From: an uncultured Kiritimatiellota bacterium
Lineage (GTDB): Bacteria > Verrucomicrobiota > Kiritimatiellia > RFP12 > UBA1067
Direction of reading: 5' to 3'
Assembly (NCBI GenBank): GCA_934667295.1
Contig: CAKULR010000041.1
Location: 1 to 10,990 of the forward strand
DNA: 10,990 nt
The notes below the pieces were generated by a model. That model was not told where the DNA came from, did not search any database, and saw only the letters and a program-made list of their open reading frames with translations. Positions 5,461 to 10,990 of the stretch are shown piece after piece. The translations under genes and the position numbers were made by a program. Position 1 is the stretch's first letter, and each line of letters starts with the position of its first letter.

Positions 5461-7284
5461 TTACCCGATGACCGCAAGCACGTCGCCCGTGGCGACCTTG
5501 TCCGTCGCGCCGACCATGACCGTGACCGTGCCGTCGCACGGCGCCGTGACGGGCGTCTCCATCTTCATCACGTCCATGACGAGGATTTCGTCGCCCTTCG
5601 CGACCTTCGCGCCGCTCGCGGCCGAGATGCGCAGCACGGTGCCCGGCACGGGGGCCTTGACTTCCTGTCCGCCCGCCGGGGCCGCCGCGGCGGGCGGAGC
5701 CACCTTGAGGCCCGCCTCGGCCTTGAAGTCGACCGGCTTGCCGTTCACGACCGCCTTGCCGTCGCCCTTGATCTCGACGCCGTCTGCCTTGCCGTTGATC
5801 GTCACGGTGACGGGGCCGCCCTTGCCGGACGCCTTGGGCGCGTCCTCGGCGAAGCGGCAGCCCATCGGGGCCTTGGACGGATCCTTGAGGAAGAGGATGC
5901 CCTTCTCCTTGCAGGACGCCGCGATGAAGATGTTCTCGTCCGTCACGGGCAGACCCGCGTCCTCCAGCGCCTTCTTCGCGACCGCGCCGCCCTTCTTCGG
6001 GTCGGCGTCGTTGAGCTCCAGCACCGTCTTCGTCGTCGGGGTCGAGTAGGCCTTCGTCAGCTCGCTCGACGCCATGAACGCGGCGGCCTTCTTCACGATC
6101 TCCGGATCGGGCGCGACCGGCGTCTTGCCGAAGTAGCCAAGAACCATCTTCGCGTAGCCCGGCGCGAACTTCTTGAACTTGCCGAACATGACGTTCTGGA
6201 TCGCCTGCTGGGCGTAGAACTGCGAGACCGGCGTCACGGACGTGCCGAAGCCGCCGAGGCGCACGCAGTCGTACATCTCCGCGATCATGTCGTCGTACTT
6301 GTCCATCATGCCGTTGTCGCGGAGCATCTGCGTGTTCGCCGTGAGCGCGCCGCCCGGCATCGGGCTCCACACGATCTGCGGGTTCACGTTCATCGCCTCC
6401 GGCGGGAGGAAGTACTTCTTCATCGCGTTCTTGAAGGCGTCCTCGGCCTTCTTGATCTTGTTGATGTCGAAGTCGAAGCCGAAGTCGGGGTCACCGTCGA
6501 GGCAGTGCCACATCGTGATGATGTCGGGCTGGCAGGTGCCGCCGCTCATCGGGGCCATCGAGAGGTCAAGGCCGTCTGCACCGCCGCGCAGGGCCGCGAG
6601 GTAGCAGGAAACGCCGTTGCCGGCCGTCTCGTGCGAGTGGAACTGGATGTGCACCTTGTCGCCGAGGAGCTTGCGCGCGAGCTTCATCGTGTTGTAGACG
6701 GTCGCGGGCGTCGAGGTGCCCGAGGCGTCCTTGAAGCACACGCGGTCGAAGGGGATGCCCGCGTCCATGATCTTCTTCAGGCGGTCGCGGTAGAACTCCG
6801 GCGTGTGCGTGCCCTGGTTGTCGATGCCGGGCGGCAGGCCCATCATCGTTACGACGACCTCGTGCTTCAAGCCCGCGTCGTGGATGCACTGGCCGGACCA
6901 CTTGAGGTTGTTCACGTCGTTCAGGGCGTCGAAGTTGCGGATCGAGCTCATGCCGTGCTTCTTGAACATCTGGGCGTGGAGCTTGATCATGTCGCTCGAC
7001 TGGCTTTCGAGGCCGACGACGTTCACGCCGCGCGAGAGCGTCTGGAGATCCGCCTCCGGCGCCGCCTTGCGGAACTTGTCCATCACGTCGAACGCGTCTT
7101 CCTGGCAGTAGAAGTAGCAGCTCTGGAAGCGCGCGCCGCCGCCCGCCTCGAACCAGCGGACGCCCGCCGCATACGCCTCCTCGACGCAGGGGAGGAAGTC
7201 CTTGGAGAGGACGCGGGCGCCGACCACCGACTGGAAGCCGTCGCGGAACGCGGTGAGCATGTACTTGACTGTTTTCTTGGCCAT
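5461..7284 (-). CDS. oadA: Biotin-dependent carboxyltransferase (decarboxylase alpha subunit, OadA/PycB-like)
   Basis: This subunit transfers CO2 from a 2-oxo acid (oxaloacetate in the classic enzyme) to its own biotin, at the cytoplasmic face of the OadB/OadG membrane complex. The 607-residue chain has a carboxyltransferase TIM barrel (about 5-270), a conserved carboxylase domain (about 280-470), an Ala/Pro-rich linker (528-540) and a biotinyl domain (542-607). Visible active-site features are RDGFQS with Asp15, CFKDASG with Lys185, and the metal-binding pair His216/His218 in FHSHETAG. Biotin would be attached to Lys574 in DVMKMET, where most relatives have EAMKM. The barrel motifs FEAGGGARFQ and KDASGTSTP differ from the more usual MWGGATFD and KDMAGLLTP of enterobacterial OadA. 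This points to a divergent branch whose exact substrate is not fixed by sequence. An AAGG lies nine bases before the start. Biotin loading requires a BirA ligase encoded elsewhere. Confidence 0.9.
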   Translation of the reverse strand: MAKKTVKYMLTAFRDGFQSVVGARVLSKDFLPCVEEAYAAGVRWFEAGGGARFQSCYFYCQEDAFDVMDKFRKAAPEADLQTLSRGVNVVGLESQSSDMIKLHAQMFKKHGMSSIRNFDALNDVNNLKWSGQCIHDAGLKHEVVVTMMGLPPGIDNQGTHTPEFYRDRLKKIMDAGIPFDRVCFKDASGTSTPATVYNTMKLARKLLGDKVHIQFHSHETAGNGVSCYLAALRGGADGLDLSMAPMSGGTCQPDIITMWHCLDGDPDFGFDFDINKIKKAEDAFKNAMKKYFLPPEAMNVNPQIVWSPMPGGALTANTQMLRDNGMMDKYDDMIAEMYDCVRLGGFGTSVTPVSQFYAQQAIQNVMFGKFKKFAPGYAKMVLGYFGKTPVAPDPEIVKKAAAFMASSELTKAYSTPTTKTVLELNDADPKKGGAVAKKALEDAGLPVTDENIFIAASCKEKGILFLKDPSKAPMGCRFAEDAPKASGKGGPVTVTINGKADGVEIKGDGKAVVNGKPVDFKAEAGLKVAPPAAAAPAGGQEVKAPVPGTVLRISAASGAKVAKGDEILVMDVMKMETPVTAPCDGTVTVMVGATDKVATGDVLAVIG

Positions 7285-7352
7285 GATGTTTGCCTTTCTA
7301 TAAAAGGGAATTCTTCTTTACCTTCTCGTTCGCTTCGTTAAGCCGCTTCGCC

Positions 7353-7425
7353 TTAAGTGGTTAAGTCGCTTCGCCTTAAGTTGCGCACAACTCCGCTGGA
7401 TCAACTTAACTACTTAACCACTTAA
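7353..7425 (-). repeat. Nested inverted repeat between oadG and oadA
   Basis: TTAAGTGGTTAAGT (7353-7366) and its exact reverse complement (7412-7425) form a 14-bp stem. Inside, TTAAGTTG (7376-7383) and CAACTTAA (7402-7409) form a further 8-bp stem around an 18-base loop. The 9-10 bases bulged on one side contain TCGCTTCGCC. The 14-base unit CGCTTCGCCTTAAG occurs twice (7344-7357, 7367-7380), 23 bases apart. The element lies in the 154-base leader of oadA. Confidence 0.7.
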
Positions 7426-7435
7426 CTACTTAACT
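7404..7435. repeat. Four tandem 8-bp units (ACTTAACY)
   Basis: ACTTAACT, ACTTAACC, ACTTAACT and ACTTAACT run without interruption from 7404 to 7435, ending just beyond the oadG stop codon. The units supply one arm of the neighbouring hairpin. An out-of-register relative (TTTAACNNN, period 9) lies upstream of nrdD at 9011-9037. Confidence 0.9.
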
Positions 7436-7438
7436 TTC

Positions 7439-7660
7439 TCACCCCAGCGCGACGGCGAGGGCGAGGGCGATGTTCGCGTCGTCGTCCGCAGCGACGGCCT
7501 TCTTCGGCGCCTTCTTGGGCGCATCCTGCGGAAGGATGTGGTCGAACTTCGCGACAAATGCGCTCGAACACCGCGTGACGGCGATCAAAACCGTCAAGAA
7601 TACGTAGACGATACCCATGCCCGCGACCATCAGCACGAGGCCCTGTCCTATGATTTCCAT
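7439..7660 (-). CDS. oadG: Sodium-pump decarboxylase gamma subunit (small membrane linker)
   Basis: The product is 73 residues. MEIIGQGLVLMVAGMGIVYVFLTVLIAVT is a single membrane helix with the G(M)GIVYVFL pattern typical of OAD_gamma proteins. It is followed by a Lys/Pro/Ala linker (about 47-57) and a short C-terminal helix NIALALAVALG, like the family's usual Ala-rich tail that contacts the alpha subunit. In this family the gamma subunit holds alpha and beta together and stabilises the complex. ATG at 7660 is chosen because AAGGAAGG lies about nine bases upstream and the membrane helix starts at once. An upstream in-frame start at 7726 would fall on the promoter. It is the first gene of the oad operon. 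Confidence 0.87.
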   Translation of the reverse strand: MEIIGQGLVLMVAGMGIVYVFLTVLIAVTRCSSAFVAKFDHILPQDAPKKAPKKAVAADDDANIALALAVALG

Positions 7661-7697
7661 TCGACCATTCCTTCCTTGGAGAAAAAATTTGGCGAGT

Positions 7698-7726
7698 AGT
7701 ATAGCGGAATCCGGGCGGAAACTCAA
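7698..7726 (-). promoter_or_regulatory. Sigma70-type promoter of the oad operon
   Basis: Read on the minus strand, TTGAGT (7726-7721) and TATACT (7703-7698) are separated by exactly 17 bases, with four and five of six positions matching consensus. Transcription would start near 7691, leaving a leader of about 30 bases before the oadG ATG at 7660. The promoter begins eight bases beyond the azlD stop, so the oad genes can be expressed independently of azlCD. Confidence 0.65.
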
Positions 7727-7733
7727 TCGCGAA

Positions 7734-8051
7734 TTAAAGGCGAAGGAGAAGCATGTAGAGTCCGGTCCCGACGGCCATCGAGAGCATCATCTGGTGCCGC
7801 CACGCCTGGAGGGCCATCGTCACGGCCGTGCAGACGAGCATCGGCACGAGCCGCGTCCCCGTGAGGAGGGCGTCCCGGAGGCAGTAGACGACGAGGAGGC
7901 CGAACACCGCCGGGCCCAGCCACTTCCCGAGATAGGCGACGAAGGGCGGCGTCGGACGGTCGGGCAGGAAGACCAGAAACGGCAGGAAGCGCGTCAGCAT
8001 CACGCCGAGCACCGCCAGCAGGATCGTCACCCCCTGTTCCACCGGCGTCAT
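7734..8051 (-). CDS. azlD: AzlD-family small subunit of a branched-chain amino acid exporter
   Basis: The product is 105 residues with about four hydrophobic segments, the usual size and layout of AzlD/YgaH. The segment LTRFLPFLVF (19-28) is the family's recognisable N-terminal motif, and WLGPAVFGLLVVYCLRD (44-60) fits the second and third helices. AzlD works with AzlC in the inner membrane, where characterised pairs export branched-chain amino acids (YgaZH of E. coli exports valine). Its ATG overlaps the azlC stop in an ATGA sequence (8051-8048), which indicates translational coupling and supports this start. Confidence 0.9.
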   Translation of the reverse strand: MTPVEQGVTILLAVLGVMLTRFLPFLVFLPDRPTPPFVAYLGKWLGPAVFGLLVVYCLRDALLTGTRLVPMLVCTAVTMALQAWRHQMMLSMAVGTGLYMLLLRL

Positions 8052-8737
8052 GCCAGCCGCCTCCTCAGCCCGGTCAGGACGGCCAGAATGCCCCCCATCG
8101 CCGGCAGCATGAAGTTCTCCGCGCCGAACGCGACGAGCGCGAGCAGCGACACGCCCACGCCGACGAGCGAACCGGCATGGCACCCTTCCCGGCTCCAGTT
8201 CTCGGCGAAGATCGCCGCGAACATGGCCGTCATGATGAACTCGACGCCCGCCATGTCCACATGCGCGAGCGCCCGCGCGAGGAGCGCGCCCATCGCCGTG
8301 CCCGTGAGCCAGTAGCCCCACACGAGCACGCTCGCGGCCATCTGGAAACGGTGCGGGTCCACGCCCGGCGGCGGCGGGTTCGCGAACGTCACCGCGAACG
8401 TCTCGTCCGACAGCATGAAGACCATGAAGAACTTCCGCCATCCCGCCCCCTTGAAGCGGTCCAGCATCGAGATCCCGTAGAACAGGTGGCGCGCCCCCAC
8501 GAGGAACGCCATCGTGAAGACATGGACCGGACGGAACGAGCCGAGGAACATCGAGGCCAGGATGAACTCGACGGACCCCGAATAGACCACCGCCGCCGTC
8601 AGGACGGGAAACCACCACCCCAGTCCGAGCCGTGCGGCAAAGACCCCGTAGCCCAGCCCAATCAGCCAGTAGGCCGCCAGAAGCGGCACCGTCAGCCTGA
8701 ACGCCTCGCGCAGCAACGTTGATCGCGCATCCTTCAT
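8048..8737 (-). CDS. azlC: AzlC-family large subunit of a branched-chain amino acid exporter
   Basis: The product is 229 residues and mostly membrane-embedded. Family landmarks are GLGYGVFAARLG (27-38), VYSGSVEFILASM (51-63; FAGSAQF in many relatives), the RHLFYGIS motif (83-90; usually RHLLYGLS) and LSDETFAV (109-116). AzlC with AzlD forms an inner-membrane export system for branched-chain amino acids in characterised members; the substrate here is inferred. ATG at 8737 is chosen because a purine-rich stretch (GGGAAGAGAAGAAGAG) precedes it and an extended -10 lies just upstream at 8771-8779. The open frame to 8875 would run through that promoter and begins with non-membrane sequence. Confidence 0.92.
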   Translation of the reverse strand: MKDARSTLLREAFRLTVPLLAAYWLIGLGYGVFAARLGLGWWFPVLTAAVVYSGSVEFILASMFLGSFRPVHVFTMAFLVGARHLFYGISMLDRFKGAGWRKFFMVFMLSDETFAVTFANPPPPGVDPHRFQMAASVLVWGYWLTGTAMGALLARALAHVDMAGVEFIMTAMFAAIFAENWSREGCHAGSLVGVGVSLLALVAFGAENFMLPAMGGILAVLTGLRRRLA

Positions 8738-8770
8738 GTTCTCTTCTTCTCTTCCCTCGCGGAAACGCCT

Positions 8771-8779
8771 AGTATACCA
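8771..8779 (-). promoter_or_regulatory. Extended -10 promoter element of azlCD
   Basis: On the minus strand TGG-TATACT reads as a TGn extended -10, matching the hexamer consensus at five of six positions. No good -35 lies 16-18 bases upstream, which is common with extended -10 promoters. Initiation near 8764 would give a leader of about 27 bases. Confidence 0.5.
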
Positions 8780-8839
8780 CAACCCGGCCGTTCCCAAACG
8801 GGCCGAGGTGGGCCGTTTTCGGGGCGAAACGGTCCAAAA

Positions 8840-8855
8840 TCTACATATAGACAGC
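8840..8855 (+). promoter_or_regulatory. Weak partner NrdR box
   Basis: This 16-base segment with core ACATATAGA matches the published NrdR box pattern at only about eight positions. Its start is exactly 30 bases from the stronger box at 8870, close to the three-helical-turn spacing usual for NrdR box pairs. It is called mainly on that spacing. Confidence 0.3.
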
Positions 8856-8869
8856 CGCGCGCAAATCCA

Positions 8870-8885
8870 CCACAATATCTTGTGC
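8870..8885 (+). promoter_or_regulatory. NrdR box upstream of nrdD
   Basis: CCACAATATCTTGTGC matches the NrdR consensus (aCaCwAtATaTwGtgt) at about 13 of 16 positions, and its core CACAA...TTGTG is a perfect palindrome apart from the centre. NrdR is the ATP/dATP-sensing repressor of ribonucleotide reductase genes. The position is about 180 bases before the nrdD start and just upstream of the probable promoter, which fits repression of nrdD. It lies far from azlC, so shared control of azlC is less likely. Confidence 0.65.
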
Positions 8886-8894
8886 CTTTAGGGT

Positions 8895-8920
8895 TGTATC
8901 ACACAGACGGATATGATACA
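8895..8920 (+). promoter_or_regulatory. Inverted repeat over the probable nrdD -10 element
   Basis: TGTATCA (8895-8901) and TGATACA (8914-8920) are exact reverse complements separated by 12 bases. The right arm overlaps TATGAT (8912-8917), the best -10 in the region, matching consensus at five of six positions. The -35 at 17-18 bases is poor. The arrangement looks like an operator covering a promoter. The regulator is unknown. Confidence 0.35.
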
Positions 8921-9010
8921 CTTCGCTTCCGTTCGCCCAATCGGAGGATTCCTACGGGACCAAAGGGGAGATTCGCACGAATCCGACGATTTCAGTGAAT
9001 AACGAGACGA

Positions 9011-9037
9011 TTTAACAACTTTAACCCATTTAACGAC
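9011..9037. repeat. Three 9-bp units (TTTAACNNN) before nrdD
   Basis: TTTAACAAC, TTTAACCCA and TTTAACGAC follow each other without gaps, and a decayed fourth unit (TTGAAGCAG) may follow. They lie 30-56 bases upstream of the nrdD start codon, within the leader. The shared TTAAC motif links them to the 8-bp tandem at 7404-7435. Confidence 0.75.
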
Positions 9038-9066
9038 TTGAAGCAGGAAAGGACACAGGGCCGACC

Positions 9067-10990
9067 ATGAACATCATCAAGAGAGACGGATCCCAGGCCG
9101 TATTCGACGCCGCGAAGGTTGCCGCCGCCATCCGCAAGGCCAACGAGACCGTGGATGACGCCGACAAGTTGACCGACGCCCGAATCGACCGCATCGCCTC
9201 TCAGATCGAACAGTTCGCCAGCGCCCACAGGCGCGCCCTCGACGTGGAGGAGATCCAGGACGTCGTCGAGACGAAAATCATGGAGGCCGGCGGCAGCGCC
9301 GTCGCCAAGAAGTACATCAAGTACCGCTTCATCCAGGAGCTGAAACGCCAGAACAACACGACGGACGGCGAAATCCTCTCCCTCATCAACTGCACGAACG
9401 AGGAGGCGAAGCAGGAGAACGCGAACAAGAACCCCGTCGTCAACTCCACGCAGCGCGACTACATGGCCGGCGCCGTCTCGAAGGACATCTCGAAGCGCCT
9501 CCTCCTGCCCGAGGACATCGTGAAGGCCCACGAGGACGGCCTCCTCCACTTCCACGACATGGACTACTACGCGCAGCGCATGCACAACTGCGACCTCGTG
9601 AACCTGGAGGACATGCTGCAGAACGGCACCGTCATCTCCGGCACGCAGATCGAGCGCCCGCATTCGTTCTCCACCGCCTGCAACATCGCCACGCAGATCA
9701 TCGCCCAGGTCGCCTCCAACCAGTACGGCGGCCAGTCCATCTCCCTCACCCACCTCGCCCCCTTCGTGCAGGTGAGCCGCGAGAAGATCTCCCGGGAGGT
9801 CGCGCAGGAACTCGCGCTCGCCGGCGTCTCGCCCGCGCCCGAAAAGGTGGCGGCCATCGTCGAGCGCCGTGTGCGCGACGAGATCGTCCGGGGCGTGCAG
9901 ACCATCCAGTACCAGGTCGTCACGCTCATGACGACAAACGGCCAGGCCCCCTTCATCACCGTCTTCATGTACCTCAACGAGGCCCGCAGCGAACAGGAGA
10001 AGAAGGACCTCGCCGTCATCATCGAGGAAGTGCTCAAGCAGCGCATCCAGGGCGTGAAGAACGAGGTCGGCGTGTACGTGACGCCCGCCTTCCCGAAACT
10101 CATCTACGTCCTTGAAGAGGACAACGTGCGCGAGGGCACGCCCTACTGGTACCTCACCGAACTCGCCGCGAAGTGTACGGCCAAGCGCATGGTGCCGGAC
10201 TACATCTCCGAGAAGGTCATGCTCCGGCACAAGATCGACAAAAACGGCAACGGCAACTGCTACACCTGCATGGGCTGCCGCAGCTTCCTCACGCCGTACG
10301 TCGACGAGAACGGCAGGCCCAAGTACTACGGCCGCTTCAACCAGGGCGTCGTCACCGTGAACCTCGTCGACATCGGCCTCTCCGCCGTGCGCGAGGCCGG
10401 CGAAAACGCGGACGACGAACACCGCCTCGCCGCCTTCTGGCAGATCTTCGACGAGCGCCTGGAGCTCTGCCACCGCGCCCTCCAGTGCCGCCACGAACGC
10501 CTCACGGGCACCCTTTCCGACGCCGCCCCCATCCTCTGGCAGCACGGCGCGCTCCTGCGCCTCAAAAAGGGCGAGAAGATCGACAAGTACCTCCACGGCG
10601 GCTACTCCACCCTCTCCCTCGGCTACGCGGGCCTCTGGGAGTGCGTCTACGCCCTCATCGGACGGAAGCTCACGGAGTTCGAGGGCGAAGTGCTCGGCCT
10701 CGACATCATGAAGAGGCTCAACGAGTACACGGCGAAGTGGAAGGCCGCCGAGTCGATCGACTACTCCCTCTACGGCACGCCGCTCGAATCCACCACCTAC
10801 CGCTTCGCGAAATGCCTCCAGCAGCGCTTCGGCATCGTCCCCGGCGTGACGGACCGCAACTACATCACGAACTCCTACCACGTCCACGTCACGGAGCCGA
10901 TCGACGCCTTCGCGAAGCTCGCGCTGGAGGCGAAGTTCCAGACCCTCTCCCCCGGCGGCGCGATCTCCTACGTGGAGGTCCCCAACATGC
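9067..10990 (+). CDS. nrdD: Anaerobic (class III) ribonucleoside-triphosphate reductase, 3' end outside window
   Basis: This oxygen-sensitive glycyl-radical enzyme reduces ribonucleoside triphosphates to deoxyribonucleotides. 641 residues are visible and the frame is open to the edge. The N-terminal 90 or so residues form an ATP-cone allosteric domain (IIKRDGSQAVFDAAKVAAAI). Then come HNCDLVNLEDMLQNGT with Cys175, the PAFPKLIYVLEED segment (about 340-352), PYWYLTELAAKCTAKRMVPDYISEK (about 359-383), and YTCMGCRS with Cys404 as the likely thiyl-radical cysteine. Cys175 is the likely partner. The C-terminal zinc-binding CxxC pairs and the glycyl-radical loop would lie beyond the right edge, so its completeness cannot be judged. 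The activase gene nrdG usually follows. ATG at 9067 opens directly into the ATP-cone. Upstream NrdR boxes support the assignment. Confidence 0.96.
   Translation, partial: MNIIKRDGSQAVFDAAKVAAAIRKANETVDDADKLTDARIDRIASQIEQFASAHRRALDVEEIQDVVETKIMEAGGSAVAKKYIKYRFIQELKRQNNTTDGEILSLINCTNEEAKQENANKNPVVNSTQRDYMAGAVSKDISKRLLLPEDIVKAHEDGLLHFHDMDYYAQRMHNCDLVNLEDMLQNGTVISGTQIERPHSFSTACNIATQIIAQVASNQYGGQSISLTHLAPFVQVSREKISREVAQELALAGVSPAPEKVAAIVERRVRDEIVRGVQTIQYQVVTLMTTNGQAPFITVFMYLNEARSEQEKKDLAVIIEEVLKQRIQGVKNEVGVYVTPAFPKLIYVLEEDNVREGTPYWYLTELAAKCTAKRMVPDYISEKVMLRHKIDKNGNGNCYTCMGCRSFLTPYVDENGRPKYYGRFNQGVVTVNLVDIGLSAVREAGENADDEHRLAAFWQIFDERLELCHRALQCRHERLTGTLSDAAPILWQHGALLRLKKGEKIDKYLHGGYSTLSLGYAGLWECVYALIGRKLTEFEGEVLGLDIMKRLNEYTAKWKAAESIDYSLYGTPLESTTYRFAKCLQQRFGIVPGVTDRNYITNSYHVHVTEPIDAFAKLALEAKFQTLSPGGAISYVEVPNM

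Larger units (their letters stand above)
8738..9066. other. Divergent control region between azlC and nrdD
   Basis: This 329-base region has no gene. It contains the azlC extended -10 (8771-8779), an imperfect GC-rich palindrome CCGTTT...AAACGG (8813-8832), an NrdR box pair (8840-8855, 8870-8885), and a 7-bp inverted repeat over a likely nrdD -10 (8895-8920). The nrdD leader of about 140 bases follows, with GGATTC (8946-8951) able to pair with GAATCC (8979-8984). An inner GATTC/GAATC hairpin (8970-8983) would compete with that pairing. A TTTAAC repeat (9011-9037) lies near the nrdD start. The ribosome binding site of nrdD is weak: AAAGGA lies about 14 bases before the ATG. Confidence 0.6.

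Noticed and set aside
7404..7435. CRISPR-like array
   Set aside because: The units are 8 bases in direct tandem without spacers, and no cas gene is present.
8925..9066. Known riboswitch in the nrdD leader
   Set aside because: No cobalamin-box or other recognisable riboswitch core is visible, and the stems are short.
8992..10887. Open minus-strand frame of about 630 codons antisense to nrdD
   Set aside because: It mirrors nrdD exactly, has a Val/Glu/Asp/His-rich low-complexity composition, and arises from GC-rich codon bias. The plus-strand protein has clear NrdD motifs throughout.

Overview
The window looks like chromosomal DNA of a GC-rich obligate or near-obligate anaerobe. The evidence is a class III (oxygen-sensitive) ribonucleotide reductase together with a biotin-dependent, sodium-pumping decarboxylase set, next to large secreted proteins of the beta-strand repeat type. 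The style would fit a fermentative gut member of the Kiritimatiellota/Verrucomicrobiota/Lentisphaerota group. That placement is inference from gene style, as there is no marker gene here that fixes it.

Layout. Positions 1-124 form a leader with a perfect TTGACA box, a run of 13 G and a Shine-Dalgarno sequence. 125-2191 (+) encodes a secreted protein built of two similar halves. 2192-2623 is a repeat-rich gap. It holds a small minus-strand reading frame interrupted by an amber codon (2178-2399) and two 62-bp direct repeats, the second of which supplies the ribosome binding site of the next gene. 2624-3769 (+) encodes a secreted protein of unknown function, probably of the alpha/alpha-toroid glycosidase type. 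It converges on the decarboxylase genes, and the two stop codons share one CTAG.

Right to left on the minus strand from 8737 to 3766 there are two transcription units. The first is azlC-azlD (8737-7734), a branched-chain amino acid export pair with an ATGA overlap. The second is oadG-oadA-oadB (7660-3766), with its own good sigma70-type promoter at 7698-7726. OadA carries the carboxyltransferase and biotin domains, OadG is the small membrane linker, and OadB is the membrane decarboxylase/sodium channel. Together they would decarboxylate oxaloacetate (or a related 2-oxo acid) and export sodium. Both spaces between the oad genes are long (154 and 120 bases) and contain strong inverted repeats made of short local repeat units, which suggests post-transcriptional adjustment of subunit ratios. 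OadB is unusual in having about 120 extra N-terminal residues with a signal-peptide-like start.

8738-9066 is the divergent control region between azlC and nrdD. It holds a near-consensus NrdR box with a weaker partner 30 bases away, a 7-bp inverted repeat over a likely -10, and a three-unit 9-bp repeat. nrdD starts at 9067 (+) and runs off the right edge of the window.

The most interesting points are the G13 tract inside a promoter spacer ahead of a surface-type protein (possible phase variation), the dispersed GCGRAGCG...GGAGTT repeat family used as gene leaders and as an intercistronic hairpin, the amber-interrupted small gene, and the extended OadB.
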